Source of the DNA: JBJENW01 sp051880395
GTDB taxonomy: Bacteria; Bacillota; Clostridia; Lachnospirales; Lachnospiraceae
Direction: 5' to 3'
Assembly: GCA_051880395.1 (NCBI GenBank)
Contig: JBJENW010000283.1
Span: 1-8,958 of the forward strand
Length of the DNA stretch: 8,958 nt
Under the pieces are notes generated by a model, which was not told the origin of the DNA, did no database searches, and saw only the letters and a list, made by a program, of their open reading frames with translations. This document shows, piece after piece, positions 1-5,706 of this stretch; the stretch's first letter is position 1, and every line of letters starts with the position of its first letter. Both the position numbers and the translations under genes were made by a program.

Positions 1-44
1 TCTGTGCAGGCTAATGTAATTTTTACTCTTGCTGAATTTGACAT
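1..44 (-). CDS. rpmG: 50S ribosomal protein L33, N-terminal fragment (runs off the left edge)
   Basis: Only the first 14 full codons lie in the window. They read MSNSARVKITLACT, and the two remaining bases (GA) fit Glu. The R-V-K-I-T-L-A-C-T-E pattern is characteristic of bacterial L33, a small protein of the large ribosomal subunit near the E site. The start is supported by a perfect AGGAGG at 51-56, six bases upstream, and by a consensus promoter at 100-128. The MSNSA extension before the usual M-R-V start is a small departure from the family. L33 exists in zinc-binding (two CxxC pairs) and zinc-free paralogues. The first Cys is visible, but the residue that would complete the first CxxC lies just outside, so the type cannot be told here. 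The flanking palindromes hint at metal control. The family call is fairly secure despite the short length. Confidence 0.82.
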   Translation of the reverse strand, partial: MSNSARVKITLACT

Positions 45-74
45 GTTTTTCCTCCTAGTTTTCCATAATAGTAA

Positions 75-97
75 ATTTGCAAATAATTTGCATTTTT
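75..97. promoter_or_regulatory. Palindromic operator candidate 1 for rpmG (Fur-family 7-1-7 geometry)
   Basis: The centre (78-92) is a perfect inverted repeat, TGCAAAT-A-ATTTGCA, with 7-base arms around one central base. A/T-rich flanks extend the symmetry slightly. It covers the predicted rpmG transcription start, so a bound protein would block initiation. The arm-1-arm layout is that of Fur, Zur and PerR boxes, although the half-site sequence is not the Bacillus consensus of any of them. A second copy lies 58 bp away. Confidence 0.6.
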
Positions 98-99
98 AA

Positions 100-128
100 A
101 TGGTATCACTAGGAGAGATTCTTGTCAA
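100..128 (-). promoter_or_regulatory. Sigma-A-type promoter of rpmG
   Basis: On the minus strand a perfect -35 TTGACA (123-128) is followed by a 17-bp spacer and a -10 TACCAT (100-105). The expected start is about 92-94, roughly 50 bases before the rpmG start codon. One palindromic box sits upstream of the -35 and the other over the start site. Confidence 0.75.
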
Positions 129-132
129 GTGG

Positions 133-155
133 ATTTGCAAATGTTTTGCATTTTT
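133..155. promoter_or_regulatory. Palindromic operator candidate 2 for rpmG
   Basis: This 23-bp stretch matches 75-97 at 21 of 23 positions. Its centre (136-150), TGCAAAT-G-TTTTGCA, is the same inverted repeat with one arm mismatch. It ends five bases from the -35 box. Centre-to-centre spacing to the other copy is 58 bp, so the two flank the promoter as in dual-operator repression. Confidence 0.55.
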
Positions 156-203
156 TGGAGTTTGACAGTTGAGTGCAAAATATATTACACGAAACCATCT
201 GTC

Positions 204-246
204 AACAAAAATGAGCGTGCATTCATGCTTCTCTGAATACACGCTC
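204..246 (-). terminator. Rho-independent terminator after the small membrane-peptide gene
   Basis: On the minus strand the stem GAGCGTGTATTCA (234-246) pairs with TGAATGCACGCTC (213-225). There are 12 Watson-Crick pairs plus one G-T wobble and an 8-base loop, followed directly by ATTTTTGTT. It starts 4 bases after the stop codon of the 26-residue gene and isolates it from the rpmG promoter. Confidence 0.88.
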
Positions 247-250
247 AAAT

Positions 251-331
251 CTACTTATGTTTCTTTCCCGTATAGAACATCATTCCCATACAGAAAACCA
301 TTGCCCACGCCCAAAACTTATGTTGTTTCAA
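251..331 (-). CDS. 26-residue single-span membrane peptide
   Basis: A very short gene starts with TTG at 331, seven bases after a good ribosome binding site (AGAGGTGA, centred near 342). The peptide begins MKQHKFWAWAMVFCMGMM and ends FYTGKKHK. It is basic at both ends with about 16 hydrophobic residues between (Phe6 to Phe19, rich in Met, Trp and Phe), so one membrane span is likely. It has its own candidate promoter upstream and a strong terminator just downstream, which argues for a real gene rather than chance. From memory, tiny proteins with this K-H-K-[F/Y]-W ... Y-T-G layout occur in other Clostridia, but I cannot name a family or function. It is separated from the ABC operon by a promoter, so it need not be part of that system. 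Confidence 0.72.
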   Translation of the reverse strand: MKQHKFWAWAMVFCMGMMFYTGKKHK

Positions 332-391
332 AACAAATCACCTCTTTTTCACCTTATTTTCGGTATTTTCTTATGTTTTTCCAAAATTTCC

Positions 392-430
392 CGTCAATAT
401 AGTGATAACATACCAGTAATCCGTTGTCAA
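392..430 (-). promoter_or_regulatory. Candidate promoter(s) of the small membrane-peptide gene
   Basis: On the minus strand TTGACA (425-430) is followed by 17 bp and TATCAC (402-407), with an extended TGT just before the -10. A second, weaker candidate has -35 TTGACG at 392-397 and an A/T-rich -10 near 370-375. Either would give a short leader before the ribosome binding site of the 26-residue gene. No terminator hairpin is apparent between this promoter and the end of the ABC operon (stop at 459), so read-through from the ABC genes is also possible. Confidence 0.5.
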
Positions 431-458
431 TGAGCGAGGTGCTTATTGATTTATTTTC

Positions 459-2213
459 TCATTTGTTTATCTGCCAGCCTTCTGCCTGCTCTCTGACTTT
501 AATGAAATCCAAATACTTTCCTTCCTGTCCGATCAACTCTCGGTGCGTACCCTTTTGCACGATACGCCCATCATCCACGACCAGAATCTGATCTGCGTTC
601 TCAATCGTAGCCAGTCGGTGTGCAATCGTGATGATCGTTTTTCCTCTTGTCAATTCCGAAATTGCGTTCTGAATCAGATGTTCGTTTTCCGGATCGACGC
701 TTGCCGTTGCTTCATCTAAGATAATGATCGGCGCATTTTTTAACATCGCTCTCGCAATGGAGATTCGCTGCTTCTGCCCTCCGGAAAGGGTACCGCCGCC
801 TTCTCCAATCACCGTATCATAACCGTTTGGCAGCTCCATGATAAAGTCGTGGCAGCATGCTTTTTTCGCAGCCGTAATCATCTCTTTTTCTGTTGCCTCA
901 GGTTTCCCGAAACAGATATTGTTGCGGATCGTATCGTTGAACAGATACACATTCTGGAATACCATGGATATATTTGAGAGCAGACTGTCACAAGTAAATT
1001 CCCGTACATTATACCCGCCTACCATAACTTTTCCACCGTTTACATCATAAAAACGTGCCACCAGATTGCAAATCGTACTCTTTCCGCTTCCGGACGGACC
1101 GACGATCGCTGTTGTCGTTTTTTCCGGAATCTGAAAGGTAACATCTTTTAAAATCTGACGATCCTTATCATAACCAAAATCCACATGATCAAATGCAATA
1201 TCATAATGAAATAGTTTTACCTCTCTGCCATCGCCATCAATAAAGTTTCCCTCTTTCAACGCATCGATCTGATCCATTGCTGTATTGATCACACTTAAGA
1301 CATGTGCGCTGTCACTGATTGGCTCTAAAGAAGCAAAAATACAAAATGAAAAGAAGACAAACATTAACATGATCGGCAGTTCCATCGCTCCCGTCACCCC
1401 GAGATAGCAGGCGGCGGCTGCTAACGCGACAGACGCAATCTTTAACGTCAATAAATGTCCACAGTTCGCCGGCGTAAAGCTATACTCAATTTTCAACCGA
1501 ATGTCCCTGTTTTCCCGCGCTGCCGCTTTCATGACCTGCATCGATGCGCCGCCCTGTCCGAAGGATTTTACCGTTGGAAGCCCGTGTACATATTCCAGCA
1601 CAGATTCTGCCAGATTTTCTCCTGCTTTTTTCTCCACCGGCGCATGATCCGCACTGCGTTTGGATATCCGAAGCAAAAACAAAAACGATGCCGCTGCTCC
1701 CGCAAGTGCGATCAATGCTGTCACCGGTGAAAAGAACAGCAAGCATAAAAATACCACCAGAAAATTCAAATATCCGCCAACGAAATCATCGATCATGCGG
1801 ATTCCCATAGTTTCCAACACATTTAGTCCGGTTGTAATCGAATTTAAGATATTTCCGGTGCTGTTCTGCTGAAAATATCCAAGGGATACGCGCTTTAATG
1901 CATCTCCGATCGCCAGTCTGTCTTTTGCCACAAGCTCATAGCTGATGCCCTCCTGAAATTTGGAGCGCATATAATCACAGAAAAATCGAAGAATAACAAG
2001 CCCTGCGATTATGCCAAAACTGTACCATCCCCACTTTGTATCAAATACCTTTCCTTCTTGGTTGGATGTAATCAAAAGCCCGATCGTATAAGCTGCCACC
2101 ATGACCGGCATCGCAGCGAACAGGTGCGTAAAAAATGAAAATACAAAACCGATGTATAACTTTCGTTTCAATGTTCCACACCAGTTGATGATTCGTTTGA
2201 TTGTTTGAAACAT
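459..2213 (-). CDS. ABC transporter, fused permease-ATPase, second half-transporter of a pair
   Basis: This 584-residue protein has an N-terminal transmembrane domain (about 15-310, with clear hydrophobic spans near 20-50, 65-80, 150-182 and 258-300) joined to a complete nucleotide-binding domain. Visible motifs are Walker A GPSGSGKST (372-380), Q-loop MVFQN (417-421), signature LSGGQ (476-480), Walker B IIILDEA (496-502) with the catalytic Glu, and switch His532. The start at 2213 is preferred because AGGAGG lies nine bases upstream. It leaves only one base after the stop codon of the partner gene, so the two are translationally coupled. A longer reading frame from 2342 would overlap the partner by 128 bases without support. 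It probably forms a heterodimer with the upstream gene product in the cytoplasmic membrane. Context (AraC regulator, ECF ATPase remnant) resembles siderophore or iron systems such as YbtP/YbtQ, but direction and substrate are not shown by sequence. Confidence 0.93.
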   Translation of the reverse strand: MFQTIKRIINWCGTLKRKLYIGFVFSFFTHLFAAMPVMVAAYTIGLLITSNQEGKVFDTKWGWYSFGIIAGLVILRFFCDYMRSKFQEGISYELVAKDRLAIGDALKRVSLGYFQQNSTGNILNSITTGLNVLETMGIRMIDDFVGGYLNFLVVFLCLLFFSPVTALIALAGAAASFLFLLRISKRSADHAPVEKKAGENLAESVLEYVHGLPTVKSFGQGGASMQVMKAAARENRDIRLKIEYSFTPANCGHLLTLKIASVALAAAACYLGVTGAMELPIMLMFVFFSFCIFASLEPISDSAHVLSVINTAMDQIDALKEGNFIDGDGREVKLFHYDIAFDHVDFGYDKDRQILKDVTFQIPEKTTTAIVGPSGSGKSTICNLVARFYDVNGGKVMVGGYNVREFTCDSLLSNISMVFQNVYLFNDTIRNNICFGKPEATEKEMITAAKKACCHDFIMELPNGYDTVIGEGGGTLSGGQKQRISIARAMLKNAPIIILDEATASVDPENEHLIQNAISELTRGKTIITIAHRLATIENADQILVVDDGRIVQKGTHRELIGQEGKYLDFIKVREQAEGWQINK

Positions 2214-2214
2214 A

Positions 2215-3981
2215 CTATTTCGCCTCCTTTTTCTCTGCGCTGACCGACCAGTTTTTTGCTCCGATATGTGCTTTCCACATTTTTTGATACAGCGGACAGT
2301 TCTGTAACAGTTCTTCCTGTCGTCCCTGCGCTGCCACCGCACCGTCTTTTAGCACAACGATATTGTCCGCATTTTTTATCGTGGAAAGTCTGTGTGCGAT
2401 CACAAGCAAGGTTTTTCCTTTTGCAAGTTCCCATATACTGCGCTGAATCTTATCCTCATTCTCCGGATCGGTAAACGCCGTTGCTTCATCGAGTACGATG
2501 ATCGGCGCATTTTTTAACATCATTCTGGCAATCGCAATCCTCTGCTTTTCCCCACCGGATAAGCGTTTTCCTGCCTCTCCTGCCGGTGTATCATAGCCGT
2601 TTGGGAGCTTTTGGATAAACTCCTCACACTGTGCTGCCCGCGCTGCTGCATAGACCTGCTCATCCGTTGCATTTGGATTTCCCATACGAATATTTTCTTT
2701 TAAAGAGCACCGGAACAAAAAGTTATCCTGTGCCACAAAACTGATCGTATCGGCAAGCTGTGAAAGCGGTAACTCTTTGATGTTGACGCCTCCGATCGTA
2801 ATACTGCCGCACGTCACATCATAAAATCTGGAGATCAGTTTTGCCACCGTCGATTTTCCTCCTCCGGACGGACCAACCAATGCCGTGAAGCTGCCTTGCA
2901 CAAGATTCAGATCAATGCCATGCAATACCTCGGCTTTTTCATAAGCAAAACGGACATTCTGCAGTTTCACATCATAATTTGGAAGACGAACCGGCTGGTT
3001 TTTTTCCGGCAATTCCGGCATTTCCAGATATTCCTGTAATTCTTCCACAGTCCGCTGAATCTTTTGCATTTCATTTCCCATAATCTCCAGTTTTGCCAGA
3101 GAACCAACCATCGACATGGAAAGCATCACTGCCAATGCTGCCTGCGCTGCTGTGATCGTACCATTTGCGCCAAGCAGCAGCGCCACCGGTAAAACACCGA
3201 GCAGTGTAGATGGGAATAGGGCAAATGCCAATTTCATCGTCACCCAGGTGGACGAAAGCCATTTCAATACAAAGGTCTTATAATTCAAAATCGCGGACGA
3301 AAATTTTTCATATGACTGCCCTGCCCGGCCAAACGCTTTGATCACTTCGATTCCATCCACATACTCTACGATATTGCTATTCATCTGTGCAATCGAATCA
3401 TTATATGTGTCAAAATTTTTACCGCTGATTTTGAAAGTCAGTCCCATGCAAATAAAGGAAAGCGGGAATGTGATCAGGGATGCCAAAAACAACCGCCAGT
3501 CAAGTATTGCAAGTGCGATCATACTCACGATAGGCAGAACAATATGTCCGCACCCTTCCGGTATCATATGCGCAAGCGGTACTTCGATTTCCTCAATTTT
3601 ATCTACAATTACTCCTTTCAATTCTCCGATACTGTGCTTTGTGACCTCCCCCAAAGGTGCATGCAGCATCCGGTCAGCAACGCGATTTCGCAGTCCTTCC
3701 AAGATATGATAAGCCGCATAGTGACTCGAAGTTGTGGATAATGCAAAACAAACAATCTTTCCCGCATATGCCACAAGTGCCCATATACTCCAAAACAAAA
3801 TACAATGCGTATCCGCTGTCCCGTTTAGAAACTCACAGATAATTCGATAGAAACAATAAAACGGTACCAGTCCTGCCATAATGCTTAGGATCGACAGAAT
3901 CACGGAAAGCACCATTTTTGACTTACTCTCCTTTGCATAGGAAAGCAGACAAGAAAGAAAATTCTGCTTTTTCTCTTTCAT
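2215..3981 (-). CDS. ABC transporter, fused permease-ATPase, first half-transporter of a pair
   Basis: This 588-residue protein has a transmembrane domain (about 20-310; hydrophobic spans near 22-50, 60-82, 145-182 and 248-295) followed by an ATPase domain. It carries Walker A GPSGGGKST (370-378), Q-loop FVAQDN (415-420), signature LSGGE (474-478), Walker B IIVLDEA (494-500) and switch His530. Both ATP sites of the pair therefore look canonical, with no sign of the degenerate site seen in many exporter heterodimers. The signature has Glu where the partner has Gln. The start at 3981 follows AAAGGAG with a 7-base gap. This is the first gene of the two-gene operon. Its promoter region (4006-4097) holds an AraC-type box, a perfect TATAAT without a good -35, and an 18-bp palindrome over the start site, which suggests activator dependence plus a repressor. 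Related pairs import ferric siderophores (YbtPQ, IrtAB) or export peptides and drugs. The first is favoured by context only. Confidence 0.93.
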   Translation of the reverse strand: MKEKKQNFLSCLLSYAKESKSKMVLSVILSILSIMAGLVPFYCFYRIICEFLNGTADTHCILFWSIWALVAYAGKIVCFALSTTSSHYAAYHILEGLRNRVADRMLHAPLGEVTKHSIGELKGVIVDKIEEIEVPLAHMIPEGCGHIVLPIVSMIALAILDWRLFLASLITFPLSFICMGLTFKISGKNFDTYNDSIAQMNSNIVEYVDGIEVIKAFGRAGQSYEKFSSAILNYKTFVLKWLSSTWVTMKLAFALFPSTLLGVLPVALLLGANGTITAAQAALAVMLSMSMVGSLAKLEIMGNEMQKIQRTVEELQEYLEMPELPEKNQPVRLPNYDVKLQNVRFAYEKAEVLHGIDLNLVQGSFTALVGPSGGGKSTVAKLISRFYDVTCGSITIGGVNIKELPLSQLADTISFVAQDNFLFRCSLKENIRMGNPNATDEQVYAAARAAQCEEFIQKLPNGYDTPAGEAGKRLSGGEKQRIAIARMMLKNAPIIVLDEATAFTDPENEDKIQRSIWELAKGKTLLVIAHRLSTIKNADNIVVLKDGAVAAQGRQEELLQNCPLYQKMWKAHIGAKNWSVSAEKKEAK

Positions 3982-4005
3982 GATAAAACTCCTTTCAAAA
4001 AAAAT

Positions 4006-4035
4006 TAGAATGGATAGTTTTCACTAACCATTCTA
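4006..4035. promoter_or_regulatory. Operator A: 18-bp palindrome in a 30-bp inverted repeat, before the ABC operon
   Basis: The inverted repeat has 13-base arms (12 of 13 matching) around four central bases. Its core (4012-4029, minus strand) is GGTTAGTGAAAACTATCC. It begins seven bases after the TATAAT and so covers the transcription start, a repressor position. The same core recurs at 5416-5433, 5600-5617 and 8014-8031. Confidence 0.7.
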
Positions 4036-4036
4036 G

Positions 4037-4097
4037 ATTATAATTGCTCTTTCTGTTGTTTTCCGCTCCGATTCGGTTGTTTTGTCCTGATCAGACA
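4037..4097 (-). promoter_or_regulatory. Activator-type promoter of the ABC operon with AraC-family box
   Basis: The -10 is a perfect TATAAT (4037-4042), but 16-18 bp upstream there is only a GGAAAA-like sequence, not a -35 box. Exactly 45 bp upstream of the -10 begins GGACAAAACAAC, with a partial direct repeat (GGAAAACAAC) about 21 bp later, as expected for a tandem AraC-type site. The 18 bases at 4080-4097 match 5514-5531 in 16 positions. The far end of the box overlaps the last codons of the AraC-family gene. The neighbouring AraC-family protein is the obvious candidate activator. Confidence 0.6.
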
Positions 4098-5038
4098 TGG
4101 AATTGATCCGGTATTTTTCTGCTGCGATATTCCGTCGGCGACATCCCCATCACTTTCCGAAATGCAATTGCAAACTTACTGGGACTGTCGTATCCCACCT
4201 CACCTGCCAGCTCTGCGATGCTGATTTCTCGATTTGCAAGCAGAACCTCTGCAGCATAATTCATACGATACTGTAGCATCCAGCTTCCGATCGGCATGCC
4301 ATAAATGGATTTAAAGCACTGTTTCATCGCCGTGATTGGCAGATCAAAGCGTTTTGCCAGTTCCGCCTGTGTCACATGTTCCTGCAAATGTTCGGTCAGA
4401 AACTGTTTGATTGCTTTCGTTTTTTCCACTTGCGTTCGATAAAAATATGGTTTTTCTTTTGGCGAATCCGGCAGTTCCAGTGCATATAGATACAGAAATA
4501 ATTCCAGAATTTTTATTTTAAAATATGGAATCTTTATTTTTTCCGGGACATGATACAGTTCTCCGAAAATATGCTCGATGGAACAGGCGTCATGAATCAC
4601 AGTTGTATGTCCGTCTTTACAAAATTTTTCTCGAAGTTTTCTTAAATCCACGGGGAACCCTTTTCCTTCTTCCTGCAGGTATTTTTCTGCTTTATTTAGA
4701 TCGATTGCCACCGTAATCCCATGATAATGTGAAAGCGGCATCTCAAATTTTCCTGTATGAGACAATCTGCAGTCAAATTTCAGATCTCCTGCTTCCACAT
4801 AGGAATAGGCATCATTTTTTGCCGGATATTCTAACCTTCCTTCACGGCAGTGATCGATACAAAACTGCTCCGCATCCGGTCGGTATTCGGACTGATACCC
4901 GCTCATATGAAAGTCGTTATAGATTAATCCGATTCCGGGAAACACATCATAAAATGTCATCGTCCCATCGCCGTTTTCATTGCGGAATTGAATCACTTTA
5001 CAGCCATTGCCTTCTGCAACCAAATTTCCATTTTGCAT
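4091..5038 (-). CDS. AraC-family transcriptional regulator, probable activator of the adjacent ABC operon
   Basis: This 315-residue protein has a C-terminal AraC/XylS DNA-binding domain (about 205-308). The first helix-turn-helix is around 222-245 (TQAELAKRFDLPITAMKQCF). The second is around 272-296, followed by the family's G-M-S-P-x-E-Y-R signature (298-305). The N-terminal ~190 residues are a separate effector domain. The stretch with I-D-H-C-R-E-G-R (61-68) recalls the sensor part of PchR/YbtA-type siderophore regulators; this is a resemblance, not a proven assignment. The start at 5038 is well supported by AGAGGAGAG just upstream. It lies 15 bases after the stop of the ATPase remnant, so both share a transcript. 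Its own 3' end overlaps the AraC-type box of the ABC promoter. Two copies of that box, one before each transcription unit, suggest it activates the ABC operon and its own transcript. Confidence 0.92.
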   Translation of the reverse strand: MQNGNLVAEGNGCKVIQFRNENGDGTMTFYDVFPGIGLIYNDFHMSGYQSEYRPDAEQFCIDHCREGRLEYPAKNDAYSYVEAGDLKFDCRLSHTGKFEMPLSHYHGITVAIDLNKAEKYLQEEGKGFPVDLRKLREKFCKDGHTTVIHDACSIEHIFGELYHVPEKIKIPYFKIKILELFLYLYALELPDSPKEKPYFYRTQVEKTKAIKQFLTEHLQEHVTQAELAKRFDLPITAMKQCFKSIYGMPIGSWMLQYRMNYAAEVLLANREISIAELAGEVGYDSPSKFAIAFRKVMGMSPTEYRSRKIPDQFHV

Positions 5039-5053
5039 CGTTCGCTCTCCTCT

Positions 5054-5464
5054 CTAAGCAGTCGTACGCCTTCCTTCTTGCTGTGCTTCCCTAAAAAATG
5101 TCTTCAGGTTTTTGACTCCGTTTGGATTCAACTCATACACATCCTGAAGCCTTCCTTGTTCTATCTGTATCACATGCGTACAGGATTTTAATATCAACTC
5201 CAGATCATGCGTCACTACAAAAACAGTCTTTTTTCCGAGAAACGAAAGTAACATTTCCGCTGTTTTCTCCATATGGTCGTAATCCAGACCTCTCATCGGC
5301 TCATCGAAAACCAAAATTTCTTTTTCGGCCAAAACCGCCCCCGAAATTGCCACTCTCTGTTTCTGTCCGCCAGACAGACTCATCGGATGTCTCTGTTCAT
5401 ACGTAAGCAGATCTTGATTAGTTTTTACTAACCATTTTCCAAAAATAAAAGTGCCAATTTGCAC
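5054..5464 (-). pseudogene. ECF-type ABC ATPase, C-terminal remnant lacking Walker A
   Basis: The open frame of 136 codons encodes only the second half of an ABC ATPase: signature LSGGQKQR (30-37), Walker B ILVFDEP (50-56), D-loop GLD (59-61) and switch VTHD (84-87). The P-x-x-G-L-D context and the downstream segment fit energy-coupling-factor (CbiO/EcfA-like) ATPases. Walker A and the Q-loop are absent. Convincing similarity starts only near 5410 (LLTYEQRHPMSL). The codons before that read across an operator palindrome (5416-5433) and promoter sequence instead of an ATPase N-terminus. The only upstream start is a GTG at 5464, which coincides with the predicted transcription start, so its GAGGAA would not be in the mRNA. 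This looks like a deletion that joined the operon's control region to the tail of its ATPase gene, removing most of the ATPase and probably the S and T subunits. The protein could not bind ATP alone; whether any peptide is made is unknown. Confidence 0.72.
5416..5433. promoter_or_regulatory. Operator B: 18-bp palindrome before the ATPase remnant
   Basis: On the minus strand this reads GGTTAGTAAAAACTAATC, matching the core of operator A at 15 of 18 positions. It lies about 30 bases inside the transcript predicted from the -10 at 5471-5476, which still permits repression. It is now read as codons of the truncated ATPase frame, so the deletion junction lies just downstream of it. Confidence 0.65.
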
Positions 5465-5470
5465 TTCCTC

Positions 5471-5531
5471 ACTATAACAAGCAACCGTTTGTTTGTCTGT
5501 CCCATTTCGTCTTTTTTGTCCCGATTAGACA
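5471..5531 (-). promoter_or_regulatory. Activator-type promoter of the ATPase remnant-AraC transcript
   Basis: A -10 TATAGT (5471-5476) lies exactly 45 bp downstream of GGACAAAAAA, the same spacing as in the ABC promoter. The far half of the box (5514-5531) matches 4080-4097 in 16 of 18 bases and contains the inverted repeat TTGTC/GACAA. As at the ABC promoter, no good -35 is present. GGGACA recurs 19 bp further on, consistent with a two-site AraC box. This would make the AraC-family gene autoregulated. Confidence 0.55.
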
Positions 5532-5593
5532 ATTATGTCTTTTTTCTTATGCCTTTCCCTGATTGGCAAATGCCTGCATCCAATAAATCTGTA

Positions 5594-5623
5594 ATAAGAG
5601 GTTAGTATTTTCTAACCTCTTAT
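5594..5623 (-). promoter_or_regulatory. Operator C / hairpin after the AhpF-like gene
   Basis: A perfect inverted repeat has 12-base arms (ATAAGAGGTTAG and its complement) around six bases. Its centre, 5600-5617, reads GGTTAGAAAATACTAACC on the minus strand and fits the shared operator. It may also end the ahpC-ahpF transcript, but the minus-strand sequence after the stem (TACAGATTTATT) is a weak U-tract. A possible TATAAG just upstream of the stem on the minus strand would place it over a start site, as at the ABC operon and ahpC. Which role is real cannot be decided from sequence. Confidence 0.55.
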
Positions 5624-5706
5624 ACCTTATCATTTTCTTTTTTCATCGTCAATCCGAAAAGTGATTCCCTATTGAAGTAGTTTCTCGTTAAATCCTTTTT
5701 TCAACT

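Larger units (their letters stand above)
5465..5706. other. Gene-free control region between the AhpF-like gene and the ATPase remnant
   Basis: These 242 bases hold no gene I can support. From the right they contain about 80 A/T-rich bases after the AhpF-like stop codon, the strong hairpin/operator C (5594-5623), a short frame of 28 codons (5547-5633) with only a poor ribosome binding site, and the activator-type promoter (5471-5531). The short frame matches no family I know. Confidence 0.6.

Noticed and set aside
169..402. A 77-codon plus-strand frame near the left end
   Set aside because: It is antisense to the 26-residue gene, reads through the terminator stem, and has no ribosome binding site.
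2214..2342. An upstream extension of the second ABC gene (43 extra codons)
   Set aside because: It overlaps the partner gene in another frame, is very rich in Arg and Lys, and lacks a ribosome binding site. The Met at 2213 has AGGAGG at the right distance.
4729..5094. Plus-strand frame of 121 codons antisense to the AraC-family gene
   Set aside because: It is a shadow frame of a clear gene, with no ribosome binding site or family features. The other plus-strand frames over the ABC, AhpF-like and AhpC genes were dropped for the same reason.
5547..5633. A 28-codon minus-strand frame overlapping the hairpin at 5594-5623
   Set aside because: It has no convincing ribosome binding site, runs straight through the inverted repeat, and resembles no family I know. 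Unlike the 26-residue gene, it has no dedicated promoter and terminator.
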